Source of the DNA: Beijerinckiaceae bacterium
Lineage (GTDB): Bacteria; Pseudomonadota; Alphaproteobacteria; Rhizobiales; Beijerinckiaceae
DNA: 45,179 nt
Assembly (NCBI GenBank): GCA_009773635.1
Contig: WSYC01000022.1
Location: forward strand, 1-45,179
Direction of reading: 5' to 3'
The number at the start of each line of letters is the position of its first letter. Position 1 is the first letter of the stretch. The notes beneath the pieces are model-generated. The model was not told where the DNA came from. It saw nothing but the letters and a program-made list of their open reading frames with translations, and searched no databases. Position numbers and translations under genes: made by a program. Shown here in pieces: positions 25,733 to 34,700 of the stretch.

Positions 25733-27511
25733 TCACGTCGTCTTCGCCTTGATGGCATGGGTCGTCTCGCCCCCGGCGGCGGTGATGAGATCGGCGCGGA
25801 ATTCGTCGCGCTTCTCGTGGATCGAGGCGATCACCTTGCCCATGGGCACGCCGAGGTTGACGAGCGCCGCCTCGGAGAGCTGGAGGCTCGCCTCGATGGT
25901 TTCCGGCACCGCTTCCGTCACGCCCTTCGCGTAAAGCCGCCGCGCATGCGTGGCATCCCGCGCGCGCGAGATGATCGGGATATCCGCCCGGAGCGAACGC
26001 ACCAGCTTCACGATGGCATCGATGGCTTCGGGCGTGTGGATCGTGATGATCACCGCTGACGCATCCTTCAACCCGCAGCTCTCCAGAAACGCCGCATCCG
26101 TCGCGTTGCCGTAATAGACCGGATGCCCCGCCCGCCGGTCGCGCGCCACCGCGATCGCATCGCTGTCGGTGGCGGTAAAGCTGCGCTTGTGCCGCACCAG
26201 CATCGCGGTGACGACCTTGCCCACGCGCCCGTGGCCGACCACGATCGCATGCCCGACCTGCGCCTCCGGCCGCGCGAGAACGGCGGGATCGACCGGTTCG
26301 GGCGGCGCGTTTCGCTTCTTGATCACGCGCCCGAGCGCACCCAGACCGGGGATCAGCGCCATCGAGATTGCCGTCACCGCGAGCGCGAACCGCGCCGCGC
26401 CGGGCTCCACCACCCCCGCCGCCAGCGCCGCGCCGATGCCGACAAAGGCAAATTCGCCGCCGGGGCTCAGCAGCAGCGCGGTCTCCAGCGCGCCATAGCG
26501 CGGGATGAGAAACAGCCGCCCGAGCAGGAAGGTCGTGAACGCTTTCACACCGATGAGCGCGATCACCGCCGCCGCCAGCCACAGCGGCTCGCGCAGGACC
26601 TCGCGGATGTCGATGCTCATCCCGATCGTGAAGAAGAAAATCCCGAGCAGCAGCCCCTTGAACGGCTGCATCAAGGCCTCGATCGCCTTGCGATACTCGG
26701 TTTCCGCCAGCATCAGCCCGGCGACGAATGCGCCAAGCGCCATCGACAGCCCCGCTACCGCCGCGACAACGCCGGTGACGACAATCACGAACAGCGTCGC
26801 GGCGATGAAAAGCTCGTTCGACCCGCTGCTGGCCACCAGCCGGAACAGCGGCCGGAGCAGAAAGCGCCCGAACAGCAGGATCGCCGCCAACGCCGCGCCC
26901 GCCTGCCCGAGCGCCAGCACCAGCCCGCGCCAGATCGAGCCCTCCACCCCGGCACCGAGCACCGAGATCAGGAACAGGAGCGGGATCACCGCGAGATCCT
27001 GCGCCAGCAGCACCGCGAAGCTCGCGCGCCCGGCGGTGGTGGTCATGCGCCCCTGCGCTGCGAGAACCTCGACGACGATCGCGGTCGAGGACAGCGCCAG
27101 GCACGCCCCGAGCACCAGAGCCGGCCCCGCGGGCACGCCCATGAGGCGCGCAACCGCCGCGATCAGCATGGTTGAAACCACGATCTGCGCCGTGCCGAAG
27201 CCGAACACCAGCCGTCGCATCGTCATCAGGCGGGCGAAGGACAATTCCAGCCCGATCAGGAACAGGAGGAAGACGATGCCGAGCTCGGCGATGCCGGAAA
27301 CATTGCCGGCATCAGACACCGTGATCCAGTGGAGCGGCGGCACAACCCCGGCGAGCGCACCGAGCCCGAGCGGGCCGAGCAGCGCGCCGGCAGCGAGATA
27401 GCCGAGCACCGGGCTCAGCCCCCAGCGCTGCACCATCGGCACCACGATGCCCGCCGTGCCCAGCACAACCAGCGCATCGCTGTAGACCCCGATATTGATG
27501 CTGGCTGCCAT
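25733..27511 (-). CDS. KefB/CPA2-type cation:proton antiporter
   Basis: A 592-residue protein: about 13 membrane helices of a Na+/H+ exchanger domain (residues 1-400) followed by an RCK_N/TrkA-N domain with the nucleotide-binding motif AIVVGHGRVGKVV (about 425-437). Typical motifs are LLFLIGLELSF, STAIVVEVLA and SPGGEFAFVG. It is probably a K+/H+ antiporter gated by a nucleotide or glutathione adduct, as for KefB/KefC; no ancillary KefF/KefG gene is adjacent. ATG 27511 has GGAG upstream. The stop lies 17 bp from the stop of the convergent protease gene. Confidence 0.92.
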   Translation of the reverse strand: MAASINIGVYSDALVVLGTAGIVVPMVQRWGLSPVLGYLAAGALLGPLGLGALAGVVPPLHWITVSDAGNVSGIAELGIVFLLFLIGLELSFARLMTMRRLVFGFGTAQIVVSTMLIAAVARLMGVPAGPALVLGACLALSSTAIVVEVLAAQGRMTTTAGRASFAVLLAQDLAVIPLLFLISVLGAGVEGSIWRGLVLALGQAGAALAAILLFGRFLLRPLFRLVASSGSNELFIAATLFVIVVTGVVAAVAGLSMALGAFVAGLMLAETEYRKAIEALMQPFKGLLLGIFFFTIGMSIDIREVLREPLWLAAAVIALIGVKAFTTFLLGRLFLIPRYGALETALLLSPGGEFAFVGIGAALAAGVVEPGAARFALAVTAISMALIPGLGALGRVIKKRNAPPEPVDPAVLARPEAQVGHAIVVGHGRVGKVVTAMLVRHKRSFTATDSDAIAVARDRRAGHPVYYGNATDAAFLESCGLKDASAVIITIHTPEAIDAIVKLVRSLRADIPIISRARDATHARRLYAKGVTEAVPETIEASLQLSEAALVNLGVPMGKVIASIHEKRDEFRADLITAAGGETTHAIKAKTT

Positions 27512-27775
27512 GCTGGCTCCATTCGTCAGGGGCGGAAGGCGGAAACCATCGATGCCCCGCCGTTCGCGCCAGAATGCACCATGACCGATTCGGCGGGTTG
27601 CACCAAAGACGTTGGGCGCCCCGAATTCCTGCGCGAAGGGTGCCCGATGCCCTCTTCACACGCGCGTCACATCCGCCCTACACTGTTGATGTCGGCGGCA
27701 GCGCGCCGATTCGTCGTTAGGGAAGTGCCTCAAGACCTGTAAGCCGTTTTCCAGCGTTTGATTTTGGGGGTATGC

Positions 27776-28345
27776 GTGACTGTTCATGTCCACCCGCTCG
27801 TCTCTCCGGAAGCCTGTCCGGCGCTTGTGCTCAACGCCGATTACAGGCCGTTGAGCTATTATCCGCTGTCGCTCTGGTCCTGGCAGGACGCGATCAAGGC
27901 GGTCTTCATGGACCGCGTGAACATCGTCTCCGAATACGATCGTGCGGTCTCGAGCCCGTCATTCTCGATGCGGCTGCCATCGGTGGTTTCGCTCAAGACT
28001 TACGTGAAGCCTTCGCGCACCCCGGCCTTCACGCGGTTCAACGTTTTCCTGCGCGACAGGTTCACCTGCCAGTATTGCGGCAGCCACGAGGACCTGACCT
28101 TCGATCACGTGATCCCGCGCTCGAAAGGCGGGCTGACGACCTGGGAAAATGTCGTCGCGGCGTGCTCGCCCTGCAATCTCCGGAAGAGCGACCGCCTGCC
28201 GCAGGACATCGGGATGCTGCCGTTCCAGCGCCCCTTCGCCCCAACCGTGCAGGACCTGCATCAGAACGGCAGGCATTTCCCGCCGAACTACCTGCACGAA
28301 AGCTGGTTCGACTACCTCTACTGGGACAGCGAACTCGAGCCCTGA
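27776..28345 (+). CDS. HNH endonuclease family protein
   Basis: A 189-residue protein. The C-terminal half is an HNH domain: CxxC zinc knuckle (C98, C101) in CQYCG, catalytic FDHVIPRSKGG (D110, H111), the WENVVAACSPCNLRK box with a second CxxC-like pair, and a conserved tail FPPNYLHESWFDYLYW. The N-terminal half holds LNADYRPLSYYPLSLWSWQDA, typical of a conserved single-copy family in Hyphomicrobiales. Probably a DNA nuclease; no target is known. GTG 27776 follows GGGGG; the TTG six codons earlier is a weaker choice. Its 3' end overlaps the opposite-strand membrane protein gene by 28 bp. Confidence 0.88.
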   Translation: MTVHVHPLVSPEACPALVLNADYRPLSYYPLSLWSWQDAIKAVFMDRVNIVSEYDRAVSSPSFSMRLPSVVSLKTYVKPSRTPAFTRFNVFLRDRFTCQYCGSHEDLTFDHVIPRSKGGLTTWENVVAACSPCNLRKSDRLPQDIGMLPFQRPFAPTVQDLHQNGRHFPPNYLHESWFDYLYWDSELEP

Positions 28346-29199
28346 GCCGGCGTGCGGTGCTCGCGCCGCAGGACCTCGGTCTGTGCACGATCGGCCTCGT
28401 GTCTGGCTGCTGCGATCTCGAAATCAAGATCGGAATCACGGATTTCCCAGGTCTTGACCAGCCAGTAACTGCCGAACCCGAAGACCGTGAGCGATTCCAG
28501 GATAATAATGGTATAGGCGCCCAGCTTCTGCCCGGAGCCAGTGACATGGAGGATTGTCACCGCCAGCAGCAGCGAGATCGTGACAAGGCAGATACCGGCA
28601 TAGATGCTCCGGAAGCGGTCAAAGAATTCATCAATGGAAATCCACTGCCTTTCCCCGAACGGCAGCTTGCTTGACCGGACGCGCGCAACGCCCTTTTCCC
28701 GAAGCAGATCCAGCGTTTCGCGATGCAGGAACGTCATCACGAACAATACGAGCAGCGCGGCCACGAGCGCGGATACGCCGTGATAGTTGTTCCCGAATGG
28801 CCACTGCGCCCAATCGCTGCGGCCATCATGCTGCATCGGGAAGATGGCCACGCCCAGCAAGCCGAGGCCTGCGATCGTCAGCAGCTGGTTCTCGCGGTCG
28901 GAATAGCCGCGATAGATGGCGAGGGCTGCCCCGACAACAAACAGGAAGCCACAGAACCATTTCCGGATCGGGTTGAGATCAACGTATTTTTGCGGATCTG
29001 ACAGCGCAAAATAATAGTGGCTCAGGGAATACTGCGTCTCTATGCCCCAGAGCCACAGTCCCGACAGCACGACGACCACGGGAAACAGGATCACGGAAAC
29101 GCCGATCAACATCCTGAAGCGGACGTAGTTCTGGCCGGGCAGAAAGTTGATTTCTTTCCCGCGCGAGAGATCCTCGATTTTCTTGAAGGTCTGTAACAT
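28318..29199 (-). CDS. Uncharacterised multi-pass membrane protein
   Basis: A 293-residue protein with about six predicted membrane helices. An early SLSHYYFALSDPQ segment and a following arginine-rich YRGYSDRENQ resemble the SxSxYYY...R pattern of DUF998-like membrane proteins; this likeness is from memory. The C-terminal tail is charged and cytosolic-looking, with REHRTPAQGSSSLSQ at its end. Start ATG 29199 (MLQTFKKIEDL) is set by GGAGGAG immediately upstream, although the frame is open to 29250. No function can be assigned. Confidence 0.75.
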   Translation of the reverse strand: MLQTFKKIEDLSRGKEINFLPGQNYVRFRMLIGVSVILFPVVVVLSGLWLWGIETQYSLSHYYFALSDPQKYVDLNPIRKWFCGFLFVVGAALAIYRGYSDRENQLLTIAGLGLLGVAIFPMQHDGRSDWAQWPFGNNYHGVSALVAALLVLFVMTFLHRETLDLLREKGVARVRSSKLPFGERQWISIDEFFDRFRSIYAGICLVTISLLLAVTILHVTGSGQKLGAYTIIILESLTVFGFGSYWLVKTWEIRDSDLDFEIAAARHEADRAQTEVLRREHRTPAQGSSSLSQ

Positions 29200-29283
29200 C
29201 ACTCCTCCGGCAATCAATTGGGGAAGAACGAAGAATCCGAAAACGTGCATATATCTTGAAGAACAACCGATGGTATCGCAAAT

Positions 29284-29772
29284 TTACGATTTGGCAACGC
29301 GCCAGCACAGCCCCGCGATCATCGCGGAAACCACCGCATTCCAACCCGCAAACGAGAGCCCGAGAACACGCATCGGCGCCTCGTTGCACAGGACGACCCG
29401 CGCGGTATTGAGCGACTTCCTGAAGTCCTCGAGGCTCATTTCAGCGCCGCCGAGGCGGCCGCCGCACGGCGCCGGGAACCACTTCCACTCGACGCCCGCG
29501 TGATAGGCCCCCAGTGCCATGGAGCCGAGGAAGATCACGCCGATCACCCCCGCGAGCATCGGAAGATGGCGCGCGTGCGATCCCCGCGCCATCACGAGCG
29601 CGCCGACCATAAGCGGCAGGCCGATATAGTACGGCCACCGCTCCCAGAGGCAGAGCATGCAGGGCACATAGCCCAGCACCAGCTCCGAGAACCATGCGCC
29701 GGAAATGGCGCCGAACGCGAGCAGCATTGCCAGCACAAACCGGCTCTCGGTGGTCGCGAACCAGGCGCGCAT
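29284..29772 (-). CDS. dsbB: Disulfide bond formation protein DsbB
   Basis: A 162-residue, four-helix inner-membrane protein that reoxidises DsbA with quinone. Both periplasmic cysteine pairs are visible: C38 and C41 in YVPCMLCLWERWPYY, and C103 with C129 in APCGG...VVLCNE. The length is normal for the family. It lies 9 bp downstream of yqaA on the same strand, so the two are probably co-transcribed. No dsbA is in the window. Confidence 0.92.
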   Translation of the reverse strand: MRAWFATTESRFVLAMLLAFGAISGAWFSELVLGYVPCMLCLWERWPYYIGLPLMVGALVMARGSHARHLPMLAGVIGVIFLGSMALGAYHAGVEWKWFPAPCGGRLGGAEMSLEDFRKSLNTARVVLCNEAPMRVLGLSFAGWNAVVSAMIAGLCWRVAKS

Positions 29773-29781
29773 GTGCCCCTC

Positions 29782-30363
29782 TCAGAACAGGTATTTTGCC
29801 GCAGCAAAGCCGCCGATAATGGCGAGAATACTGCCGATGCCGACCGCCGTCAGGTTTTCCTCGATCAGGCGGCGCAAGGGTGCCCCGAAGCGGTTCATGA
29901 TCCCCGCGACGAAGAAGAACCGCGCCGCGCGGGTGATCGCGCTCAAGAGCACGAACATCAGGAAATCATACCCGGCAAGCCCGCTGGCAATGGTAATCAG
30001 TTTGAACGGGATCGGCGTGAAACCCTTGATCAGGATGATCCAGTGCCCGTGCTGCTGATAGAGTGCCCGGAAGGCATCCATCTTGTCGCCGTAGCCATAA
30101 AGCCTGATCAGCCACGCCCCGGCCGTATCGTAAAGCAGTGCGCCGATGCCATAGCCGGCGATGCCGCCGAGCACGGAGGCAATGGTGCAGATCAGCGCGT
30201 AATTCCACGCCCGCTCCGGTTTCGCCATCACCATCGGCACCAGCATCACGTCCGGCGGGATGGGAAAGAACGAGCTTTCAGCGAAGGATACCGTCGCCAA
30301 CGCTTGCGGCGCGCGCGGCGATGCGGAGAGCGACAGGGTCCAGTCGTAGAGTTTCTTGAACAT
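29782..30363 (-). CDS. yqaA: YqaA-type DedA/VTT superfamily membrane protein
   Basis: This 193-residue protein of the SNARE-associated/VTT (DedA-like) superfamily has the early motif FAESSFFPIPPDVMLVPM, a central GGIAGYGIGALLYD, and the amphipathic GFTPIPFKLITIASG. DedA relatives take part in lipid scrambling and envelope homeostasis; the YqaA branch is not well characterised. Its gene precedes dsbB with a 9-bp gap. Confidence 0.87.
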   Translation of the reverse strand: MFKKLYDWTLSLSASPRAPQALATVSFAESSFFPIPPDVMLVPMVMAKPERAWNYALICTIASVLGGIAGYGIGALLYDTAGAWLIRLYGYGDKMDAFRALYQQHGHWIILIKGFTPIPFKLITIASGLAGYDFLMFVLLSAITRAARFFFVAGIMNRFGAPLRRLIEENLTAVGIGSILAIIGGFAAAKYLF

Positions 30364-30587
30364 GGGCCGGGCATAGATGATTTTCGGGCGGAGCGGTATC
30401 CGTCTTTGCCGAATTTTTCGCCCTTCCGGCTTTCGACATTCCGGTCTCAGAACAGGCCGCTTTGCAGGCCCGCGTGCGGGCGAGCAGGTGCGTTGGCCGC
30501 TTCCCCGGCCCCGTTGACCCCGGGCCTTTCGCCGTGATACGCGCTGGAGCGTGCGAGGGCTTGCCTATGTTGCGGCTTGGCTTTTGC

Positions 30588-30672
30588 GCCCCTGTGGCGG
30601 AATTGGTAGACGCGACCGACTCAAAATCGGTTTCCGCAAGGAGTGCTGGTTCGATTCCGGCCAGGGGCACCA
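30588..30672 (+). tRNA. tRNA-Leu(CAA)
   Basis: The acceptor stem GCCCCTG/CAGGGGC, an anticodon stem ACCGA/TCGGT around the loop CTCAAAA (anticodon CAA), a long variable arm and an encoded CCA define a class II leucine tRNA of 85 nt. Its 3' end is the integration target of the adjacent island. A possible -35 TTGACC lies at 30514-30519 but no good -10 was found. Confidence 0.96.
30655..30672 (+). repeat. attL: 3' end of tRNA-Leu
   Basis: TTCCGGCCAGGGGCACCA is the T-arm 3' side, acceptor and CCA of the tRNA. A near-copy lies at 35598-35614. The element's left end abuts it. Confidence 0.85.
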
Positions 30673-30795
30673 CATCACCTTCCGTAGACGCCCGAGAGCG
30701 TCCGCAAGTGTCTGAAAAATCAAAGTAAATCAACGTTTATGTGTCCGAAGGCGTCTTCTGGCGTCCGTTTTCGTGCGCTTGAAGCCAGCGAATTT

Positions 30796-30856
30796 GTTGG
30801 TATCTTTGTTGGTATCGCTGAAAATACCAACAGCCGGATACCAACAGGATACCAAC
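30796..30856. promoter_or_regulatory. Five GTTGGTAT repeats (integrase arm-type / autoregulatory sites)
   Basis: GTTGGTAT occurs at 30796-30803 and 30808-30815, and its complement ATACCAAC at 30824-30831, 30838-30845 and 30849-30856; the last touches the integrase ATG. The inner two can form a hairpin with an 8-nt loop. The layout fits arm-type integrase binding sites that also cover the int promoter. Confidence 0.75.
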
Positions 30857-31230
30857 ATGGCGCTCACCGACGTTGCGATTCGAGCCTTGAAGCCAGCCGA
30901 TAAAGTTCAGAAAATTTCTGACGGTGAAGGGCTGCAATTGTGGGTAATGCCGGTTGGTTCGCGGCTTTGGCGCTATGCCTATCGCTACAGTGGCGAACAA
31001 AAAACGCTGGCTTTGGGCGCTTATCCTGAAATCACTTTGGCCGAAGCCCGCAAGAAGCGCGACGAAGCACGGGCCTTGTTGGTATCCGGCGTCGATCCCG
31101 GCCAACAGCGCAAGCTCGAAAAGATCACGAAGGCGATATCCGACGCGGCAACATTCGATGCCGTCGCCGAAGAATACCTTGCCAAGAAAATGCGCGAAGG
31201 GATGGCGGCAAGCACGGTGATCCGCCATGA
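30857..31230 (+). pseudogene. Truncated P4-type tyrosine recombinase (integrase), N-terminal part only
   Basis: From ATG 30857, with AGGA 8 nt upstream, the frame encodes MALTDVAIRALKPADKVQKI...GLQLWV, then YRYSGEQKTLALGAYPEITLAEARKKRDEAR, the DUF4102/arm-binding domain of P4-like integrases, and the start of the core-binding domain (FDAVAEEYLAKKMREGM). Homology ends near 31220. The frame then runs on to 31459 through the complement of the HIRAN gene. The catalytic domain with the R-H-R-Y residues is absent. A deletion or replacement placed the HIRAN gene against the break, leaving an island that cannot excise with its own enzyme. Confidence 0.88.
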
Positions 31231-31686
31231 TCATGCCTCTTCCACTGTAAGTCGTATCATCGGATCGCCGCTCGCAAACGCGGTGAAAACCAGTTCGTCG
31301 GGCACTTCGCTTGATCGTCGGATATCCAGCATCCGCACAACTTCCGCCGTGACGCGCTCGCCACGGTCCAAGAGTCGGGCAACGGGGCTGTTGGCTTCCC
31401 TTGGAATGAACCCTAGCTTCAGCCCGTCCAGATGGACCGCAACGGCGTCCGCGTCATAGGGGTTCGCCGCTTCACGGACCAAGGCAAGCTTCGTTCCCGG
31501 CGTGATGCGCCCCAAGGCGGTTTCAAGGCCGTGGTGGTGCCCCCCGGCAATGGCAAAATCGAACAGCGTCACCGAAGGCCGCGCAACGGCTTGCCGCCCG
31601 CCGACAATCGCAAGCGCCGTCGCCAAAAGCGCCCGGTTCACATCGCGGCGGGAAAAGGTGCCCGGTGCGGATTTTCCTTCGATCAT
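31231..31686 (-). CDS. HIRAN-domain protein with Tat-like N-terminus
   Basis: A 151-residue protein. The N-terminal 38 residues hold a twin arginine in FSRRDVNRALLATALAIVGG followed by QAVARP, resembling a Tat signal peptide. The rest is a HIRAN domain: FDFAIAGGHHHG, LALVREAANPYDADAVAVH, LKLGFIPREANSPVARLLDRG. HIRAN domains of HLTF/Rad5 bind 3' single-strand DNA ends; in bacteria they occur alone or fused to nucleases and helicases. Export would be odd for a DNA-end binder, so either the signal is spurious or the domain has another ligand. The gene is divergent from the restriction-modification gene across 101 bp and abuts the truncated integrase. Confidence 0.82.
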   Translation of the reverse strand: MIEGKSAPGTFSRRDVNRALLATALAIVGGRQAVARPSVTLFDFAIAGGHHHGLETALGRITPGTKLALVREAANPYDADAVAVHLDGLKLGFIPREANSPVARLLDRGERVTAEVVRMLDIRRSSEVPDELVFTAFASGDPMIRLTVEEA

Positions 31687-31787
31687 CTGTTATCCCAAGC
31701 GGCGGCTTCCCGGCGTTGCTCCAATATGCTCTTCTTCAGAATATGACTGCAATCCGCGCTCATTTGATTCGTGTATAGAAACAATCG

Positions 31788-34700
31788 ATGCAAACGATCA
31801 TTTCTTCCATCATCGATTACGTATCAGAGACGCGGCAACTCGACTCGCAACCGTCTTCGACGGAAAATACATTCTATCCGGCAATCAAGAACCTGATTTC
31901 GGCGATCCTGAAGGAGCGCCGCCTTCCGTTTGAAGTCCGCGTCAACACGTCCGAAGCCAAGGGCAAGGCGCGGGATATGCCCGATTTCGTTCTTGGCGAC
32001 GACAAGATGTTTGTCGGCGTCTATGGCGAAGTGAAGCGCCCGAACGCTTCGCTTGAAGACCTTGCCGTTTCGACCGAACAGAACGACCAAATCGGGCGCT
32101 ATCTCGCGCAAACCGGCGTCGTGCTGATTTCGAACGTGCGCGGCTTCGGCTTGCTCGCTTGCGTTGCTGGCTATGATCGCCCGGCAATTGGCACGGTTCC
32201 GCCTGACAAGCGCACTCTGATTAAAACCGTCGATGTTTGGTCCGCCGTCACGGGCGCGGGGCCGAAGGCCAAGGCCGATGAAGCCGCCGTCGCCGAACTG
32301 TTAGAAATTTTCGAACGGTCCGTCACCGACTACGCCCCGCTTGCCGATCCTGCCAGCTTGGCGAAGGTGCTCGCAAGGCAAGCACGCGATGCGAAAGATC
32401 AGCTTCCCGAAGACCTGAAGGCAGTCAAACCGCTGTTGGATGATTATCGCCAAGCGCTTGGCCTGTCCTTCAATATTGACGATGAAAAAGGCGATCGGTT
32501 CTTCCGGTCTTCATTGGTGCAAACGGCGTTCTATTCGCTCTTCGCCGCATGGGTGTTGTGGGATAAATCCAAGGAAGAGGAACGGCTAAAGGCGGCCGCT
32601 GAAAGTCGCCCGGTGCCCGTCGAAGCACCATTCGATATCGACGATGCCCATAGCTATCTTCCGATCCCGTTTCTTGATGCGCTGCTTCACGATATACGCC
32701 ACCCAAAGCGGCTGAAAGCGCTTGGGCTTGAAGATCATCTTTCCCGCGCCATCGCCACGCTGAATCGCGTCAACCGTCCGCTGTTTCGCACGCGGATGAC
32801 CTTCCCGACGATCGACGAACAGACGACGGCGGCGGCGATAACCTATTTCTATGAACCCTTCTTGGAAGCCTTCGATCCGAAGCTTCGCGATGATTTGGGC
32901 GTCTGGTACACGCCGCCCGAAATCGTGCGCTATCAGGTGCGCCGGGTTCACCACATTCTGAAAACCGAACTCAACCGCCCGCGCGGCCTTGCCGATCCCG
33001 ATGTTGTGGTTCTGGACCCCTGTTGCGGCACGGGTGCCTATCTCTTGGAAGTGGCGCGCTGCATTGCCGACGAAGCCAAGGCGGACGGCGACGAATCCGC
33101 CATCGGCTTAGAACTCTCGCGCGCTTTCCATGAACGCGTGATCGGGTTCGAAATCCTCACCGCCCCGTTCGCGGTCGCGCAACTGCAACTCTATCTCTTG
33201 CTCGATAGTCTTGGCGCGAAACCGGACCCTGAACGGCGTCTGACGATCTTCCTCACCAACTCGCTATCCGGCTGGCGAGACAGCGGCGACGTGAAGTTGA
33301 CTTTCCCCGAAATGCGCGAGGAATTCGACGCGTCGCAGGAAGTGAAGCGCAAGGCGAAGGTAATCGTCGTCATTGGCAACCCGCCATACGATCGCTTCGC
33401 GGGCGCGGCGCAATCCGAAGAATCGGAGTTGGTCGCGCATTACAAAGGCATTCAACTTGTCGATGACGTCGATTCCAAAACCAAACAGGTGAAGCGCGAC
33501 GAATTCGGCAATCCGAAACGCAAGCAGCGTGGGCAAAGCGCACTTTATCTCGATTACGGCGTTCGCAAGCAGCTTTTGGACGATCTTTATATTCGCTTCT
33601 TCCGCATGGCCGAAGAACGCATCGGCGAAGCAGCCGAATTCGGCATCGTCTCGTTCATCTCGAATTCGTCGTATTTGACCGGGCGTTCGCACCCGATCAT
33701 GCGCAATTCGCTGTTGTCGAATTTCCACTGCGCTTGGATCGACAATTTGAACGGCGACAAATACCGCACGGGCAAGCTCATTCCAGAAGGCTTGCGCGGC
33801 GCTGGCACTTCGGACCAAAGCGCCTTCAGCACCGAAATGGATGCACGCGGCATTCAGCCGGGAACGGCGATCATCACGCTTGTGAAGCGGGCCGAAGCCA
33901 AGACCGCGCCGATATCGACGGCAGTTCACTATCGCGACTTTTGGGGCTTGGCGAAGGATAAGCGGGCTGAACTGATTGCATCATTGCCCACTGGCGTGGG
34001 GAATGCGTCGAAGCCCTATGATACCATCGCACCGACACGCGAAAATCGCTGGCGCTTGTCGCCCACAATGATGGAAGGCGGCTTTGAAGCTTGGCCTGCC
34101 TTGGATGAATTGTTCCCGACGTCCTATCAGGGCGTGAACCACAATCGCGGCATCGATGGCGGCATTATCGGATACACGCGGCACGAAATTGAACAACGCC
34201 TTGGTGGCTACTTTGCCGCGAGTTCGTTCGCCGTAGCCATGACACAATACCCGGAAGTTGCCGCCGAACGCGCACGGTATGAGCCAGAAGAAACTTGGAC
34301 GAAACTAAAGGCAGAAGGACACTATCAAGCCCAAGCTGTGAAAGCTTTTTTGGCGTTCCCACTTGATCAGCGGCATATTTATTATGTCGATCGCTACAAA
34401 TGGTTGAACGAAGCGCGACCGGATTTTGCCGCGAATATTGATGGGAACGAATTTTTTCTTACTGTTCCGGAACCACGAAAAGAATCGGAAACAAGGCCGG
34501 TTTTTTCAACCGCATTGGCAAACCTTCACGTTCACGAACGGGGTTCCGTCGTGTTCCCGCGTGAAGTTCAGGAAGGTTTTTCCGCCGAACGTTATGCCAA
34601 TCTTGGCGAAGCCGTCTGGCGTGTTTTGGGCGTTCATTTCGGGCTTACCGAACCCACGGAAACAGACCGTCGCTTCACGTTCTTGCGCGATAGCGATGTT

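Noticed and set aside
30796-30856. CRISPR array
   Set aside because: The units are 8 bp, in both orientations, with 3-8 bp spacing. That is an integrase or regulator site array, not repeats with unique spacers.
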